DNA from: Mycolicibacterium sp. 018/SC-01/001
Lineage (GTDB): Bacteria; Actinomycetota; Actinomycetes; Mycobacteriales; Mycobacteriaceae
Assembly: GCF_007096635.1 (NCBI RefSeq)
Contig: NZ_VKAA01000003.1
Span: 186,001-250,000 of the forward strand
Reading direction: 5' to 3'
DNA: 64,000 nt
Position numbers and translations under genes: made by a program. The notes under the pieces are model-generated. The model saw only the letters and a program-made list of their open reading frames with translations. It was not told where the DNA came from and made no database searches. This document shows positions 1-16,600 of the stretch, piece by piece (the stretch's first letter is position 1; each line of letters starts with the position of its first letter).

Positions 1-5644
<5,644 letters not shown>

Positions 5645-5917
5645 GCCGATTCCCCCTCGTCTAAACATGAACTTACTCGGCGGTCAGATTAACGTCATAA
5701 TCGTGCAGAATGTGACCCGAACGACAGGTACCTTGTTCGGCGACCCTTCGCCGCCACTCACGACCGCACGCGTCTTCGAGACCGCGCGCGGTGTCACCGG
5801 GGCGGCCGCGGAGCGGTTCGGCGAACACCGGACCTTCGGTATGTTGGCCCCGCGATGGCGCGGGCGTCACGGACCCGAAGGCCCGGTGAAGACAGCGATG
5901 GTGGGGAGGAACGCGCG
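5645..5917. promoter_or_regulatory. Divergent promoter region between the PKS and papA3
   Basis: This 273-base gap separates the two divergent transcription units of the lipid locus. The stretch 5660-5705 is clearly AT-richer than its surroundings and contains CATAAT at 5696-5701, a possible -10 element toward papA3. No confident -35 box was identified, so exact promoters are not assigned. Confidence 0.4.
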
Positions 5918-7339
5918 GTGCGCATCGGCAAGATCACGGTTGGCGCACTGGACGAATGGTCGGTCGCCCCAGGCGCGGTGACGTCCTGGCACCCGACGCC
6001 GGCCTCGATCGAGAAGGCGCGCAGAGCGCCCGTCAGTCCGGTGCCGGTGAGCTACATGCAGGGCCAGCATCTGCGGAATTACACCGAGCGACACGCCGCC
6101 GGTCTGAACTTCTCGCGCCAGATCATCGCCAGCTGCGACGTGGCCGGGCAATGCGACATCGCCGCGATGGACCACGCGGTGAACAACTACCTCCGTCGCC
6201 ACGACACGTTCCGCAGCTGGTTCGCCCCCACCGGCGACGGCCAGTTCGTTCGGCACGCCCTGACCGACCCCGACGACATCGAATTCGTCCCGGTCGAGCA
6301 CGGCCACATGACCATCGAGCAAATTCACGAGCACGTGATCGACATCCCGAGCCCGCTGGACTGGGGGTGCTTCACCTTCGGGGTCATCCAGGGTGAGAAC
6401 CACTTCAGTTTCTTCGCGTCGATGGACCACGTGCACGGCGACGCGACGCTGATCGGCACCACGATGATGGAAGCCAACGGCATGTATTCGGCGCTGAGCC
6501 TCAGTGGCGAGGCGCTGCAGCTACCCGATGCCGGTAGTTTCGACGATTTCTGTGTCCGGGAACGCGAGCACACCGACCAGCTGGCCACCGACTCGCCCGG
6601 GGTCAGCGCATGGATCGATTTCGCCGAGAACAACGCCGACGGTTTCCCGGAGTTCCCGCTACCGCTCGGCGATCCGCAGCAGTCGACCCGCAGCACGATG
6701 ACATCGCTGCTGCTGATGGACAGCGCGCAGACGGATCGTTTCGAGGCCGCGTGCGCCGGCGCCGGCGCACGGTTCGTCGGCGGCCTGTTCGCGTGCCTGG
6801 CCCAGGTCGAACACGAGCTGACGGGGGCGCTGACCTACTACGGGCTGACACCGCGGGATTCACGCAGCGCGTCGGACAACTTCATGACCCAGGGCTGGTT
6901 CACCGGTCTGATCCCGATCGTGGTGCCGATCGGCGCGGCGTCGTTCACCGACGCGGCCTGGTCGGCGCAGGCGGCTTTCGATGCCGGGCTGGCCATGGCG
7001 AAGGTGCCCTACTACCGCGTGCTCGAGCTCGCGCCGTGGCTGAAGTGGCCGCAGCCGAACTTCCCGGTGACGAACTTCCTGCACGGCGGGGCGGCGCCGA
7101 TGAACGCGATCCTGGCCGCCGGTGAGATGGGGCTCGCCGACAACATCGGCATCTACCCTGACGGCCGGTACTCCTACCAGCTGACGATCTACATCTTCCG
7201 CTACGGCGGGGGCACGGCGATGGCGATCATGCACCCCGACAACGCCGTCGCCGCCAAATCCTGCGACCGCTACATGGCGGCGATGAAGTCGGTGGCGATG
7301 CGTGTCGCCGACAGCGGGCAGTGGGGGCGTGTCGCTTGA
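5918..7339 (+). CDS. papA3: PapA-family acyltransferase (PapA3-like)
   Basis: Condensation-fold acyltransferase that esterifies trehalose; in the TPP pathway PapA3 makes the diacyltrehalose precursor (family knowledge). I chose GTG 5918, giving 473 aa, because GGGGAGGA lies 7 bases upstream; an ATG at 5855 has no such site. The catalytic HxxxD is seen as DHVHGD (His171, Asp175), with Asp in place of the usual first His and Ala after the Asp. A C-terminal region with the stretch NIGIYPDGRYSYQLTIYIF is typical of PapA proteins. It is followed 30 bases later by mmpL10 on the same strand, and is divergent from the PKS. The substrate is assigned from the locus, not from the protein itself. Confidence 0.9.
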   Translation: MRIGKITVGALDEWSVAPGAVTSWHPTPASIEKARRAPVSPVPVSYMQGQHLRNYTERHAAGLNFSRQIIASCDVAGQCDIAAMDHAVNNYLRRHDTFRSWFAPTGDGQFVRHALTDPDDIEFVPVEHGHMTIEQIHEHVIDIPSPLDWGCFTFGVIQGENHFSFFASMDHVHGDATLIGTTMMEANGMYSALSLSGEALQLPDAGSFDDFCVREREHTDQLATDSPGVSAWIDFAENNADGFPEFPLPLGDPQQSTRSTMTSLLLMDSAQTDRFEAACAGAGARFVGGLFACLAQVEHELTGALTYYGLTPRDSRSASDNFMTQGWFTGLIPIVVPIGAASFTDAAWSAQAAFDAGLAMAKVPYYRVLELAPWLKWPQPNFPVTNFLHGGAAPMNAILAAGEMGLADNIGIYPDGRYSYQLTIYIFRYGGGTAMAIMHPDNAVAAKSCDRYMAAMKSVAMRVADSGQWGRVA

Positions 7340-7369
7340 CGCGCGAGACGGCGAGGGGGTGACGACGAC

Positions 7370-10300
7370 ATGCGGCGGCTAGCCGGGCTGGTGGTGCGCT
7401 TTCCCTGGGCGGTGATCGCCGTCTGGGTGGCGCTGGCCGTGGCGCTGCCGCTGAGTTTTCCGTCGCTGAACGAGATGGCGGAGAAGCATCCGCTGCAGAT
7501 CCTGCCCGCAGATGCGCCGTCGAGCGTCACCGCGTCGAAGATGGCGGAGGCGTTCAAGGAGCCGGGGTCGGACAACCTGCTGGTCGTCGCGTTCATCGAC
7601 GAGTCCGGGCTCACCCCGTCCGACGAGGCCGTCTACCGCAAGGTCGTCGACGCGCTGCGCGACGATGTCACCGACGTGGTGTCGGTGCAGGACTTCGTCA
7701 GTACACCCCAACTGCGGAAATTCCTGACCAGCGACGACAAGACCACCTGGGTGTTGCCGGTGACGCTGGTCGGCGAGCTGGGCACCCCGCGTGCCTACGA
7801 GTCGTTCAACCGTGTCGCCGACGTCATCGCACATGCCGCGCCACCGCACCCGTCAGATGCGACTAGCCCGCTGACCGTGCACGTCACCGGTCCCTCGGCG
7901 ACGGTCGCCGACCTGACGGTCGCGGGCCAGCAGGACCGGCTGCCGATCGAACTCGCGATCGCGATCCTCGTGCTCACGGTGTTGCTGGTGGTGTACCGCA
8001 ACCCGCTCACGATGCTGTTGCCGCTGATCACGATCGGTGCCTCGGTGCTGATCGCCCAGGGCGTGGTCGCTGGCTACTCGCATCTGACGGGTGCGGGGGT
8101 GTCCAACCAGTCGATCGTGTTCCTCAGCGCCATCCTCGCCGGCGCGGGCACCGACTACGCGGTGTTCCTGATCAGCCGCTATCACGACTACATCCGCGGT
8201 GGTGCCACCTCCGACGAGGCGGTCACCCGCGCGATGATCTCGATCGGCAAGGTGATCGCCGCGTCGGCGACGACGGTCGGAATCACCTTCCTCGCGATGA
8301 GTTTCGCGACGATGGGTGTGTTCAAGACGATCGGCGTCTCCGCAGCGATCGGGGTGGCGATCGCGTTCCTGGCCGGGATCACGCTGTTGCCGGCGATCAT
8401 CGTGCTCGCCGGTCCGCGTGGCTGGATCGGCCCGCGCCGGGAGCTGACCGCGCAGATGTGGCGGCGGTCCGGCATCCGCATCGTGCGCCGCCCGGTGCCG
8501 CACCTGATCGCCAGTGTGCTGGTGCTGATCCTGCTCGCGAGCGCAGCCGCGTTCGCGTCGTTCAACTACGACGATCGCAAGACGGTGTCCCCGTCGGCCC
8601 CCAGCTCGATCGGTTACGCCGCGCTCGAGCGGCACTTCCCGATCAGCCAGTCGATTCCCCAGTACGTCCTGGTGCAGTCGCCACGCGATCTGCGCTCACC
8701 GGCGGCGCTGGCCGATCTGGAGCAGATGGCCTCGCGCATCGCCCAGCTCCCCGATGTGGGGCTGGTCAGCGGCGTCACCCGCCCGCTCGGTGAGGTGCCG
8801 CCGGAGTTCCGGGCCACGTTCCAGGCCGGCATCGTCGGTGACCGGCTGGCGACCGGTGCGGCGCAGATCGGGGAGCGCCGCGGTGACCTCAACCGGCTCT
8901 CCGGCGGCGCGGACACGCTGGCCGACAGCCTCGGCGAGGTCCGCGCCCAGGTCGACGACATCGCGCCGAGCCTGAAAGGGCTGCTCGACACGATGTCCTC
9001 GATCCGTGTCCAGTACGGCGGCGACAGGCTGGTCCGCGATGTCGCGACCGCGGCCAAGCTCGTCGACAGCGTCAACAAGCTCGGGCTGTCGATGGGCATC
9101 AACTTCCGTGCGGTCAAGGACATGTTCGCCTGGATCGGACCGGTGCTGACCGCGCTGCAGGGCAATGCGACCTGCGACGCCAACCCGTCGTGCGTCGACA
9201 CCCGCGCCCAGTTCGAGAAGCTGGCCGCCGCCCGCAACGACGGGAAGGTCGACGAGATCAACCAGCTCGCCGGTCAACTGCAGGGGGTCGACGACAAGGG
9301 CAATCTCACGTCGACGGTGAACCAGCTCAACAGCATGTTCACCAAGCTGACCAAGACGATCTCCGATCTCGGTCTCGACAGCCCCGCCGGGGCGCGGGCC
9401 GGGGTGAACGAGCTGCAACGCAATGCCGACCGGCTCGCCGACGGCAGCCGCCAGGTCGCAGGCGGCGTGGACCAGTTGGTCGAGCAGATCCAGGTGCTGG
9501 CCGCGGGCCTCGACCAGGCGTCGACGTTCCTGCTGACGATGCGCAAGGACGCGGCAGCCTCGTCGATGGCGGGCTTCAACATCCCGGCTGAGGTGCTCGC
9601 CGCGCCGGAATTCCAGAAGGCGTCTGCTGCGTACATCTCGCCCGACGGGCACTCGGCGCGCTACCTGGTGCAGACCAAGCTCAACCCGTTCAGCCCCGAG
9701 GCGATGGATCAGGTCAACGCGATCGACGACGTCGCGCGCGGTGCGCAACCCAACACCACGCTCGCGGACGCGACGATCTCGATGGGCGGCTACCCCGCCG
9801 CATTGCGCGACACCCGTGACTACTACGAGCGCGACATCCGGTTCATCATCGTGGTCACGCTGGTGATCGTGCTGCTGACCCTGATGGTGCTGCTGCGATC
9901 GCTGGTGGCGCCGCTGTATCTCGTTGCCTCCGTGGTGCTCTCGTACTTCGCTGCGATCGGCATCGGGGTGCTGACGTTCCAGTTCCTGCTCGACCAACCG
10001 CTGCACTGGACCGTTCCGCCGCTGGCGTTCGTGGTCCTGGTCGCCGTCGGCGCGGACTACAACATGCTCTTCGTGTCGAGGTTGCGCGATGAATCGCCGC
10101 GCAGCGTGCGCTTCGGTGTGATCCGGACGTTGGGATCCACCGGTGGCGTGATCACCGCGGCGGGCCTGATCTTCGCGGCGTCGATGTCCGGGTTGCTGTT
10201 CTCGTCGATCGGCATCGTCGTGCAGGGCGGCTTCGTGATCGGCGTCGGAATCCTGCTCGACACGTTCGTGGTGCGCACCATCACGGTGCCCGCGATCGCG

Positions 10301-10381
10301 GCGCTGGTCGGGCGGGCGAACTGGTGGCCGTCGAAGGTGACGGCGGCGGCCCGGGAACCGGAGAAAGCGGAGGCGATCTGA
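7370..10381 (+). CDS. mmpL10: MmpL-family RND lipid transporter (MmpL10-like)
   Basis: Inner-membrane RND transporter of 1003 aa that would move the acylated trehalose precursor across the plasma membrane. The N-terminal helix (about residues 8-28) is followed by a large extracytoplasmic loop and helices 2-6 (about 190-350). A second loop (about 400-820) is rich in long coiled segments, and the second helix block lies at about 825-985. The proton-relay Asp-Tyr pairs are present in both halves: GTDYAVFLISRY near residue 261 and GADYNMLFVSR near 893. ATG 7370 has GCGAGGGGG upstream. It sits between papA3 and fadD23 in one + strand run, which fits export of the lipid made by its neighbours. Confidence 0.93.
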   Translation: MRRLAGLVVRFPWAVIAVWVALAVALPLSFPSLNEMAEKHPLQILPADAPSSVTASKMAEAFKEPGSDNLLVVAFIDESGLTPSDEAVYRKVVDALRDDVTDVVSVQDFVSTPQLRKFLTSDDKTTWVLPVTLVGELGTPRAYESFNRVADVIAHAAPPHPSDATSPLTVHVTGPSATVADLTVAGQQDRLPIELAIAILVLTVLLVVYRNPLTMLLPLITIGASVLIAQGVVAGYSHLTGAGVSNQSIVFLSAILAGAGTDYAVFLISRYHDYIRGGATSDEAVTRAMISIGKVIAASATTVGITFLAMSFATMGVFKTIGVSAAIGVAIAFLAGITLLPAIIVLAGPRGWIGPRRELTAQMWRRSGIRIVRRPVPHLIASVLVLILLASAAAFASFNYDDRKTVSPSAPSSIGYAALERHFPISQSIPQYVLVQSPRDLRSPAALADLEQMASRIAQLPDVGLVSGVTRPLGEVPPEFRATFQAGIVGDRLATGAAQIGERRGDLNRLSGGADTLADSLGEVRAQVDDIAPSLKGLLDTMSSIRVQYGGDRLVRDVATAAKLVDSVNKLGLSMGINFRAVKDMFAWIGPVLTALQGNATCDANPSCVDTRAQFEKLAAARNDGKVDEINQLAGQLQGVDDKGNLTSTVNQLNSMFTKLTKTISDLGLDSPAGARAGVNELQRNADRLADGSRQVAGGVDQLVEQIQVLAAGLDQASTFLLTMRKDAAASSMAGFNIPAEVLAAPEFQKASAAYISPDGHSARYLVQTKLNPFSPEAMDQVNAIDDVARGAQPNTTLADATISMGGYPAALRDTRDYYERDIRFIIVVTLVIVLLTLMVLLRSLVAPLYLVASVVLSYFAAIGIGVLTFQFLLDQPLHWTVPPLAFVVLVAVGADYNMLFVSRLRDESPRSVRFGVIRTLGSTGGVITAAGLIFAASMSGLLFSSIGIVVQGGFVIGVGILLDTFVVRTITVPAIAALVGRANWWPSKVTAAAREPEKAEAI

Positions 10382-10459
10382 CGTGTTCGACGTTTCGCGC
10401 CGACAGGCGGTCTGTGTGACACTACGGCGACGCTTGCGCAGCGGTCAGGGGTGGGGATC

Positions 10460-12172
10460 ATGACGCACACGGGACTGTCATCGGTGCTGTCGATGCTGCA
10501 CGGACGGGCTGCGATGCGGCCTGACGGCACCGCATTCACGTTCACCGACTACACCGACGATCCGGCGGGCCGCGCGTACACACTGACGTGGGCGCAGCTG
10601 TCGCGGCGCACGATGAGCGTGGCAGCCGAGATCGCCGCGCACGGCGCCACGGGTGACCGCGCGGTGATCCTGGCTCCGCAGGGTCTGGAGTACATCCTGG
10701 CGTTCCTCGGCGCGATGCAGGCCGGGCTCATCGCGGTGCCGCTGCCGTTGCCGCATCGCGGGTCGAGCCATGACCGGGTCAGCGCGGTGTTCGCCGACAC
10801 CACACCGGCGGTCGTGTTGACCACGTCCGCGGTCGCCGCGGACGTCGCCGACTACGTCGCGCAGTCGCGGTTGGACACCGCTCCGGCACTCCTGCACGTG
10901 GACACGATCGACCCGAACGCCGACGGCGCCCCGTTCAGCCCGCCGGCCGACCCGCCGGACACCGCCTATCTGCAGTACAGCTCGGGATCGACGCGGTTGC
11001 CCACCGGTGTGATGATCTCGCACCGCAACCTGTCGGCGAACTTCGACCAGTTGATGCGCAGCCTGCTCGGCGGGCGGGCGCTGCCCGCCCTGACCGTCGT
11101 GTCATGGCTGCCCTTCTACCACGACATGGGCCTGGTCCTCGGGGTGTGCGCACCCATCCTCGGCGGCTTCCCGGCAGAGCTGACCAGCCCGGTCGCGTTC
11201 CTCGAACAGCCGGCCCGCTGGGTCCGGGCGTTGGCGCGAGCCGACAATGCCTTCTCCGCGGCACCGAATTTCGCGTTCGAGCTGGCCGCCCGCAAGACCA
11301 CCGACGCCGACCTCGCCGGTCTCGATCTGGGCGGTGTCGCCGGCATCATCAACGGTGCCGAACGCGTCGACCCCGGCACGCTGGCCCGCTTCTCGGATCG
11401 CTTCGCGCACTTCGACTTCCGCGACGACATGCTGCGTCCCTCCTACGGTCTGGCCGAGGCCACCGTGTTCGTCGCCTCCGGAGTGTGGGACGACTCCGCG
11501 GTGGTCGACCGGTTCGACAGCGACGAACTGTCCGCCGGACGCGTCCAGCGCTGCAGGACAGGCGGTTCGGCGCTGGTCCGCTACCGGCTGCCGTCGTCGC
11601 CGATCGTCCGCATCGTCGACACCGACAGCGGGGTGGAGTGCCCGCCCGACGTGGTGGGCGAGATCTGGGTGTGCGGCGACAACGTCGCTGCGGGCTACTG
11701 GAGCCGCAGTGCCGAGGAGCAGCAGTGCTTCGGGGCCACGATCACCGAACCCTCGCCCGGCACACCGTCGGGGCCGTGGCTGCGCACGGGGGACCTGGGC
11801 TTCGTCCACGACGGCGCGCTGTTCATCGTGGGGCGGATCAAGGATCTGCTGATCATTCGTGGCCGCAACCACTATCCCGAAGACATCGAGGCGACGGTCC
11901 AGGAGATCACCAAGGGTCGGGTCGCTGCCATCGCCGTTCCGGTGAACAGCACCGAGAAGCTGGTCACCGTGATCGAACTGAAGAAACCCGCAGACGTGCA
12001 CCATGTGAAAAGCACTGTCACATCTGCGATTTCGACGGTGCATGGGCTCAGCGTCGAGGATCTGGTGCTGGTGCCGCCCGGCTCGATCCCGACCACGACG
12101 AGTGGCAAGGTGCGCCGCGCGGCCTGCGTGGAGCACTACCGAGCAGACCAGTTCGAGCGATTGGACGCCTGA
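10460..12172 (+). CDS. fadD23: Long-chain fatty acyl-AMP ligase (FadD23-like)
   Basis: FAAL-type adenylating enzyme of 570 aa that activates a fatty acid as acyl-AMP and hands it to the PKS. The A3 core motif reads QYSSGSTRLPTGV, the FAAL form rather than the TSGTTGxPK form of acyl-CoA ligases. Later core motifs include LRTGDLGF, VGRIKDLLIIRGRNHYPEDIE and the C-terminal GKVRR. A GTG at 10451 is an alternative start; I prefer ATG 10460 because of the G-rich stretch just before it. It lies 78 bases after mmpL10, and the PE-PPE gene follows closely. The name fadD23 is by position in the TPP locus; fadD21-type paralogues look similar. Confidence 0.88.
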   Translation: MTHTGLSSVLSMLHGRAAMRPDGTAFTFTDYTDDPAGRAYTLTWAQLSRRTMSVAAEIAAHGATGDRAVILAPQGLEYILAFLGAMQAGLIAVPLPLPHRGSSHDRVSAVFADTTPAVVLTTSAVAADVADYVAQSRLDTAPALLHVDTIDPNADGAPFSPPADPPDTAYLQYSSGSTRLPTGVMISHRNLSANFDQLMRSLLGGRALPALTVVSWLPFYHDMGLVLGVCAPILGGFPAELTSPVAFLEQPARWVRALARADNAFSAAPNFAFELAARKTTDADLAGLDLGGVAGIINGAERVDPGTLARFSDRFAHFDFRDDMLRPSYGLAEATVFVASGVWDDSAVVDRFDSDELSAGRVQRCRTGGSALVRYRLPSSPIVRIVDTDSGVECPPDVVGEIWVCGDNVAAGYWSRSAEEQQCFGATITEPSPGTPSGPWLRTGDLGFVHDGALFIVGRIKDLLIIRGRNHYPEDIEATVQEITKGRVAAIAVPVNSTEKLVTVIELKKPADVHHVKSTVTSAISTVHGLSVEDLVLVPPGSIPTTTSGKVRRAACVEHYRADQFERLDA

Positions 12173-12244
12173 GTGTCACAGGGGAAGACGGGTAGGGTCG
12201 AGACGGTGCACGGACGACCGGGTGGAGATGCGCCGGCAGTGGTG

Positions 12245-13359
12245 ATGCGCAGAGCGCTGGCATCGATCACGGCGCTGATCACGGTCGGGGTCGCCGGTGG
12301 ATTGGGCGCCGGCATCGCGAACGCCGACGAGCCGCCGCCGCCACCCCCTCCGGGCGCACCGGTTCTCGGGACCCCGGGGCGGGCGTACGCGCTGGGCGGC
12401 GCGCACGTGCTCGGCATCCCGTACGACGAATACATCATGCGCACCGGCGCCGACTGGTTCCCGGGGCTGCAGCGGCAGATCGTGGACTACCCGGCCGGCC
12501 AGGTGCAGGGGCACACGCTGGAGCGGCTGTTCCCCGGCATCGGCGCGTTCGGGGAACGCTTCGTCCCCGGACTCGGCCTCGACGGTCCGAGCATCGGCGA
12601 GTCGGTCGACATCGGCACCCCCAACGTCATCAACGCGGTTCGCCAAGGTGGCCAAGGCACGGCGATCGGGCTGTCGGAGGGCGCGATGGTGCTCAACGAC
12701 GTGCAGGCCAAACTCGCCTACGATCCCGCCGCCCCGCCGCCGGATCAGCTGAGCTTCGCGATGTACGGCGATCCGGTGGGCAAGCACGCGTTCGGCGAGA
12801 GCTTTCTGACCCAGAACTTCCCCGTCGGTAGCGTGGTGCCGTCCCTGGACTACCGCATCCCGGCTCCGGTGGAGAGCCAGTACGACACCTACGAGTTCGT
12901 CTCGGCCTACGACAGCATCGCGGACTGGCCGGATCGGCCGGACAACTGGCTCTCGGTGGCCAACGCGATCGTCGGGCTGGCCACCGGCCACACCGCCGTT
13001 GCGTTCACCACGCCCAGCAATGTGCCGCCGCAGAACATCCGGACCACCGTGAACTCCCGGGGCGCGAAGACCACGACGTTCATGATCCCCGAGGAGCACC
13101 TGCCGCTGGTGTTGCCGTTCAAGTATCTCGGGGTGGACAAGAAGACCCTGATCGAGCTCGACAAGGTGCTCCAGCCCTACGTCGACGCCGGGTACTCCCG
13201 CAACGACGATCCGGCGACCGCGCCCATCACCGTCGACCCGGTCAACGGGTACGACCCCGCGGCGGTGACCGCTCCGGCGACTCAGGCTGCATTCGGCGGC
13301 GGCACCGACCCGGTGTCCCAACTCCTCGCCGGATTGCAGTACGTGGTGAACCACCAGGG

Positions 13360-13363
<4 letters not shown>
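12245..13363 (+). CDS. Secreted PE-PPE-domain hydrolase/acyltransferase
   Basis: Secreted alpha/beta-hydrolase-fold protein. In TPP-producing mycobacteria the homologous protein transfers phleic acyl groups onto diacyltrehalose outside the membrane (family knowledge). ATG 12245 gives 372 aa and starts a classical signal peptide, with two Arg, a hydrophobic stretch and cleavage after ANA, followed by a proline run. The PE-PPE domain covers about residues 60-290, with the nucleophile elbow GLSEG near residue 145. There is no N-terminal PE or PPE helical domain. Upstream in-frame GTGs (12173, 12239) would only lengthen the leader. Last gene of the + strand run; its stop overlaps that of the convergent GAP-like gene. 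Confidence 0.85.
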
Positions 13364-14590
<1,227 letters not shown>

Positions 14591-14596
14591 CGGTGC

Positions 14597-14758
14597 TCAG
14601 GGCCGGGCGCTGAGCTCTTCGCGGTAGTGGCGGACCCGCTGGTCCAATTCGGCGGCGTCCGCCGTCCGGCCCTCGCGGCGGGCGAGCTCGGCGCGGCTGC
14701 TGATCTCGCGGATTGCGGTGCGAATGTCGTTGACACTCAACGGTTGATGAAGCGACAC
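14597..14758 (-). CDS. Small conserved-looking hypothetical protein (53 aa)
   Basis: GTG at 14758 with GAAAGG seven bases upstream opens a 53-codon frame ending at TGA 14597-14599. The protein is highly charged and predicted helical: a segment near residues 11-31 with alternating Arg/Glu (TAIREISSRAELARREG), then DAAELDQRVRHYREEL. No membrane segment or known motif is seen. It is convergent with the flavin reductase gene and lies 75 bases beyond the start-distal end of the acyl-CoA dehydrogenase gene. Function not recognised. Codon use fits the neighbours, which is why I accept it despite its size. Confidence 0.6.
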   Translation of the reverse strand: MSLHQPLSVNDIRTAIREISSRAELARREGRTADAAELDQRVRHYREELSARP

Positions 14759-14833
14759 GGCGCTGCCTTTCGACGCTGACTGGCTGCTGCCCGCGAGCGT
14801 ACCCCCGCGGGGTCGCCTGAACCAGGAACCGCG

Positions 14834-16570
14834 CTACGGATTCATCTGGTAGGCGCCGTCGTACGCGGCCACTTCACTCCAGACCCGGTCGAATCGTGCG
14901 GAGTCGGCAACGGGTTTGCGGATTGCTGCCAGGGCCCAGGCCTGCTGCGCCTCCGTCGAGCTGGGCTTGCCGTGCAGCGCGACGACGTACGCCGAGAAGT
15001 CGCGGACCATGACGTCGAAGATCTGGTCGGTCAGGTCCTCGTCCAGATCCGTGATCGCGGCCTGCTCGAGGATCAGCTGACCGTAGACCACGAGGGAGAA
15101 CAGGTGGCCGACGACGAGGACGAAGTCCAGATCGCTCTGCTGGTCCGCATCGGGGGCCGCGGTGGTCAGGAACTCCTTGAACGCGCCGACCTGCTCGTAG
15201 AAGCGGCCGACATTGGGGATGTGGACGTGGCGTTCGTACACCGGCGCCCAGTCGGCGAACTGCACCTTCGACGCGCCGCGGGCCGGGCCCTGCGACCAGA
15301 AGAAGACGTCGTCGGCCGGGTCGTCGCGCCTGCCGATCTCCGGGTAGGAGGCCGGGTTGAACATGTAGTTCGGCATGAACTTCAGGATCTGCGCGACGTT
15401 GACGTGCACGGTGCCTTCCAGCCGCGGCAGCGCACCGATCAGCCGGACGACCTGGCTGAAGTAGGTGTTCTTCTCGAACCCCTTGGCGGCCAGCACATCC
15501 CACAGCAGCGTGATGACCTTCTCGCCTTCGGAGGTGACCTTGGACTTGGTCACCGGGTTGAACAGCAGATAGCGGCGGTCGTCCGGGCTCGCGCTGCGGA
15601 AGTAGTCGATGGCGCGGTCGCTGAACAGCTTCATCGCGAGGATGCGGGAGTAGGCGTCGACGAAGCCCGCCCGTACGTGCGGGAAGATCGTGACCGGATT
15701 GCCGTACAGGATGCGGTTGTTGGCGTGGTTGATCGCCTCGTAGAAGGCGTGTTCGCACATGCCGATCGAGCCGCTGCACAGGTTGAACTTGCCGACGTTG
15801 ACGGTGTTCAGCGCGGCGGAGAACGCGTCGGGCCCGGTCACGAGGATGTCCTCGTCGTACACGGGGTAGTCGTGCAGCGCGAACGTGCTGACGAACATCT
15901 GGCCGTGCACCACGTTGCCGATCAGCTCGTAGCTCTCGTGTGAGCTGTCGGCGACGAACCAGACGTAACCGTCGGACCCCTCGACATCGGTGCGCCGCCC
16001 GAACACCGACACCATGCCGGCCACGTTGCCGTTGCCGATGTAGTACTTCTCTCCGGACGCCCGGAACAGCACGCCCTCGTCGTCGTCGGGTCGGGCGGGG
16101 GTGAGCACCAGGTCCGTGTTGTAGATGTCGGCGCCGTGTTCGCGCTCGGACAGCGCGAACGCCATCACCTCGCCGGCTTCCAATTGCGCGGCGGCCTTCT
16201 CCTTGGCCTTGACGTTGTCGCTCTGCCAGATCGGGCCGAGGCCGAGGATCGTGACCTGCTCGGCGTACCAGTAGGACAGCCCGTAGAATCCGAGGATCTC
16301 GCTGAGCACGGCATTGCGGGACGTGTCCCACCGCTTGTCGGGGTCGCCGCCGGCGAACTCCGAGGGCGTCAGGAACGTCGCGAAGAGCCGCTCACGTTTG
16401 ACGAAGTCGAGGAAGTCCGACACCCAGGCCGCGTCCAGGTCGTCGCGCAGCAACCGGGTCTTGCCGCGCTCCTCGAACCACGAGATCAGCGCCTGTAGTT
16501 GGCGATGTGACTCCGGGTCGAGCCGGTCGGAGTCGAAGGTGTGGGGGTTGAGCAGGCGCGCAATCGGCAT
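14834..16570 (-). CDS. Acyl-CoA dehydrogenase family protein
   Basis: A 578-aa flavoprotein of the acyl-CoA dehydrogenase/oxidase superfamily, longer than the usual 380-aa beta-oxidation enzyme. The middle beta-domain is visible: VMAFALSEREHGADIYNTD around residues 134-152, then EKYYIGNGNVAGMVSVFGRR. The C-terminal helical domain has the two-domain extension of large ACADs. A TTG at 16579 is an alternative start. The physiological acyl-CoA cannot be read from the sequence. It is transcribed away from the sdh1 operon end, with 30 bases between this start and the cysteine-rich gene's stop, and could be co-transcribed with that operon since all are on the minus strand. Confidence 0.85.
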   Translation of the reverse strand: MPIARLLNPHTFDSDRLDPESHRQLQALISWFEERGKTRLLRDDLDAAWVSDFLDFVKRERLFATFLTPSEFAGGDPDKRWDTSRNAVLSEILGFYGLSYWYAEQVTILGLGPIWQSDNVKAKEKAAAQLEAGEVMAFALSEREHGADIYNTDLVLTPARPDDDEGVLFRASGEKYYIGNGNVAGMVSVFGRRTDVEGSDGYVWFVADSSHESYELIGNVVHGQMFVSTFALHDYPVYDEDILVTGPDAFSAALNTVNVGKFNLCSGSIGMCEHAFYEAINHANNRILYGNPVTIFPHVRAGFVDAYSRILAMKLFSDRAIDYFRSASPDDRRYLLFNPVTKSKVTSEGEKVITLLWDVLAAKGFEKNTYFSQVVRLIGALPRLEGTVHVNVAQILKFMPNYMFNPASYPEIGRRDDPADDVFFWSQGPARGASKVQFADWAPVYERHVHIPNVGRFYEQVGAFKEFLTTAAPDADQQSDLDFVLVVGHLFSLVVYGQLILEQAAITDLDEDLTDQIFDVMVRDFSAYVVALHGKPSSTEAQQAWALAAIRKPVADSARFDRVWSEVAAYDGAYQMNP

Positions 16571-16600
16571 GCGTGCCAACGTAGCGCCCCGAAGGCTCCC

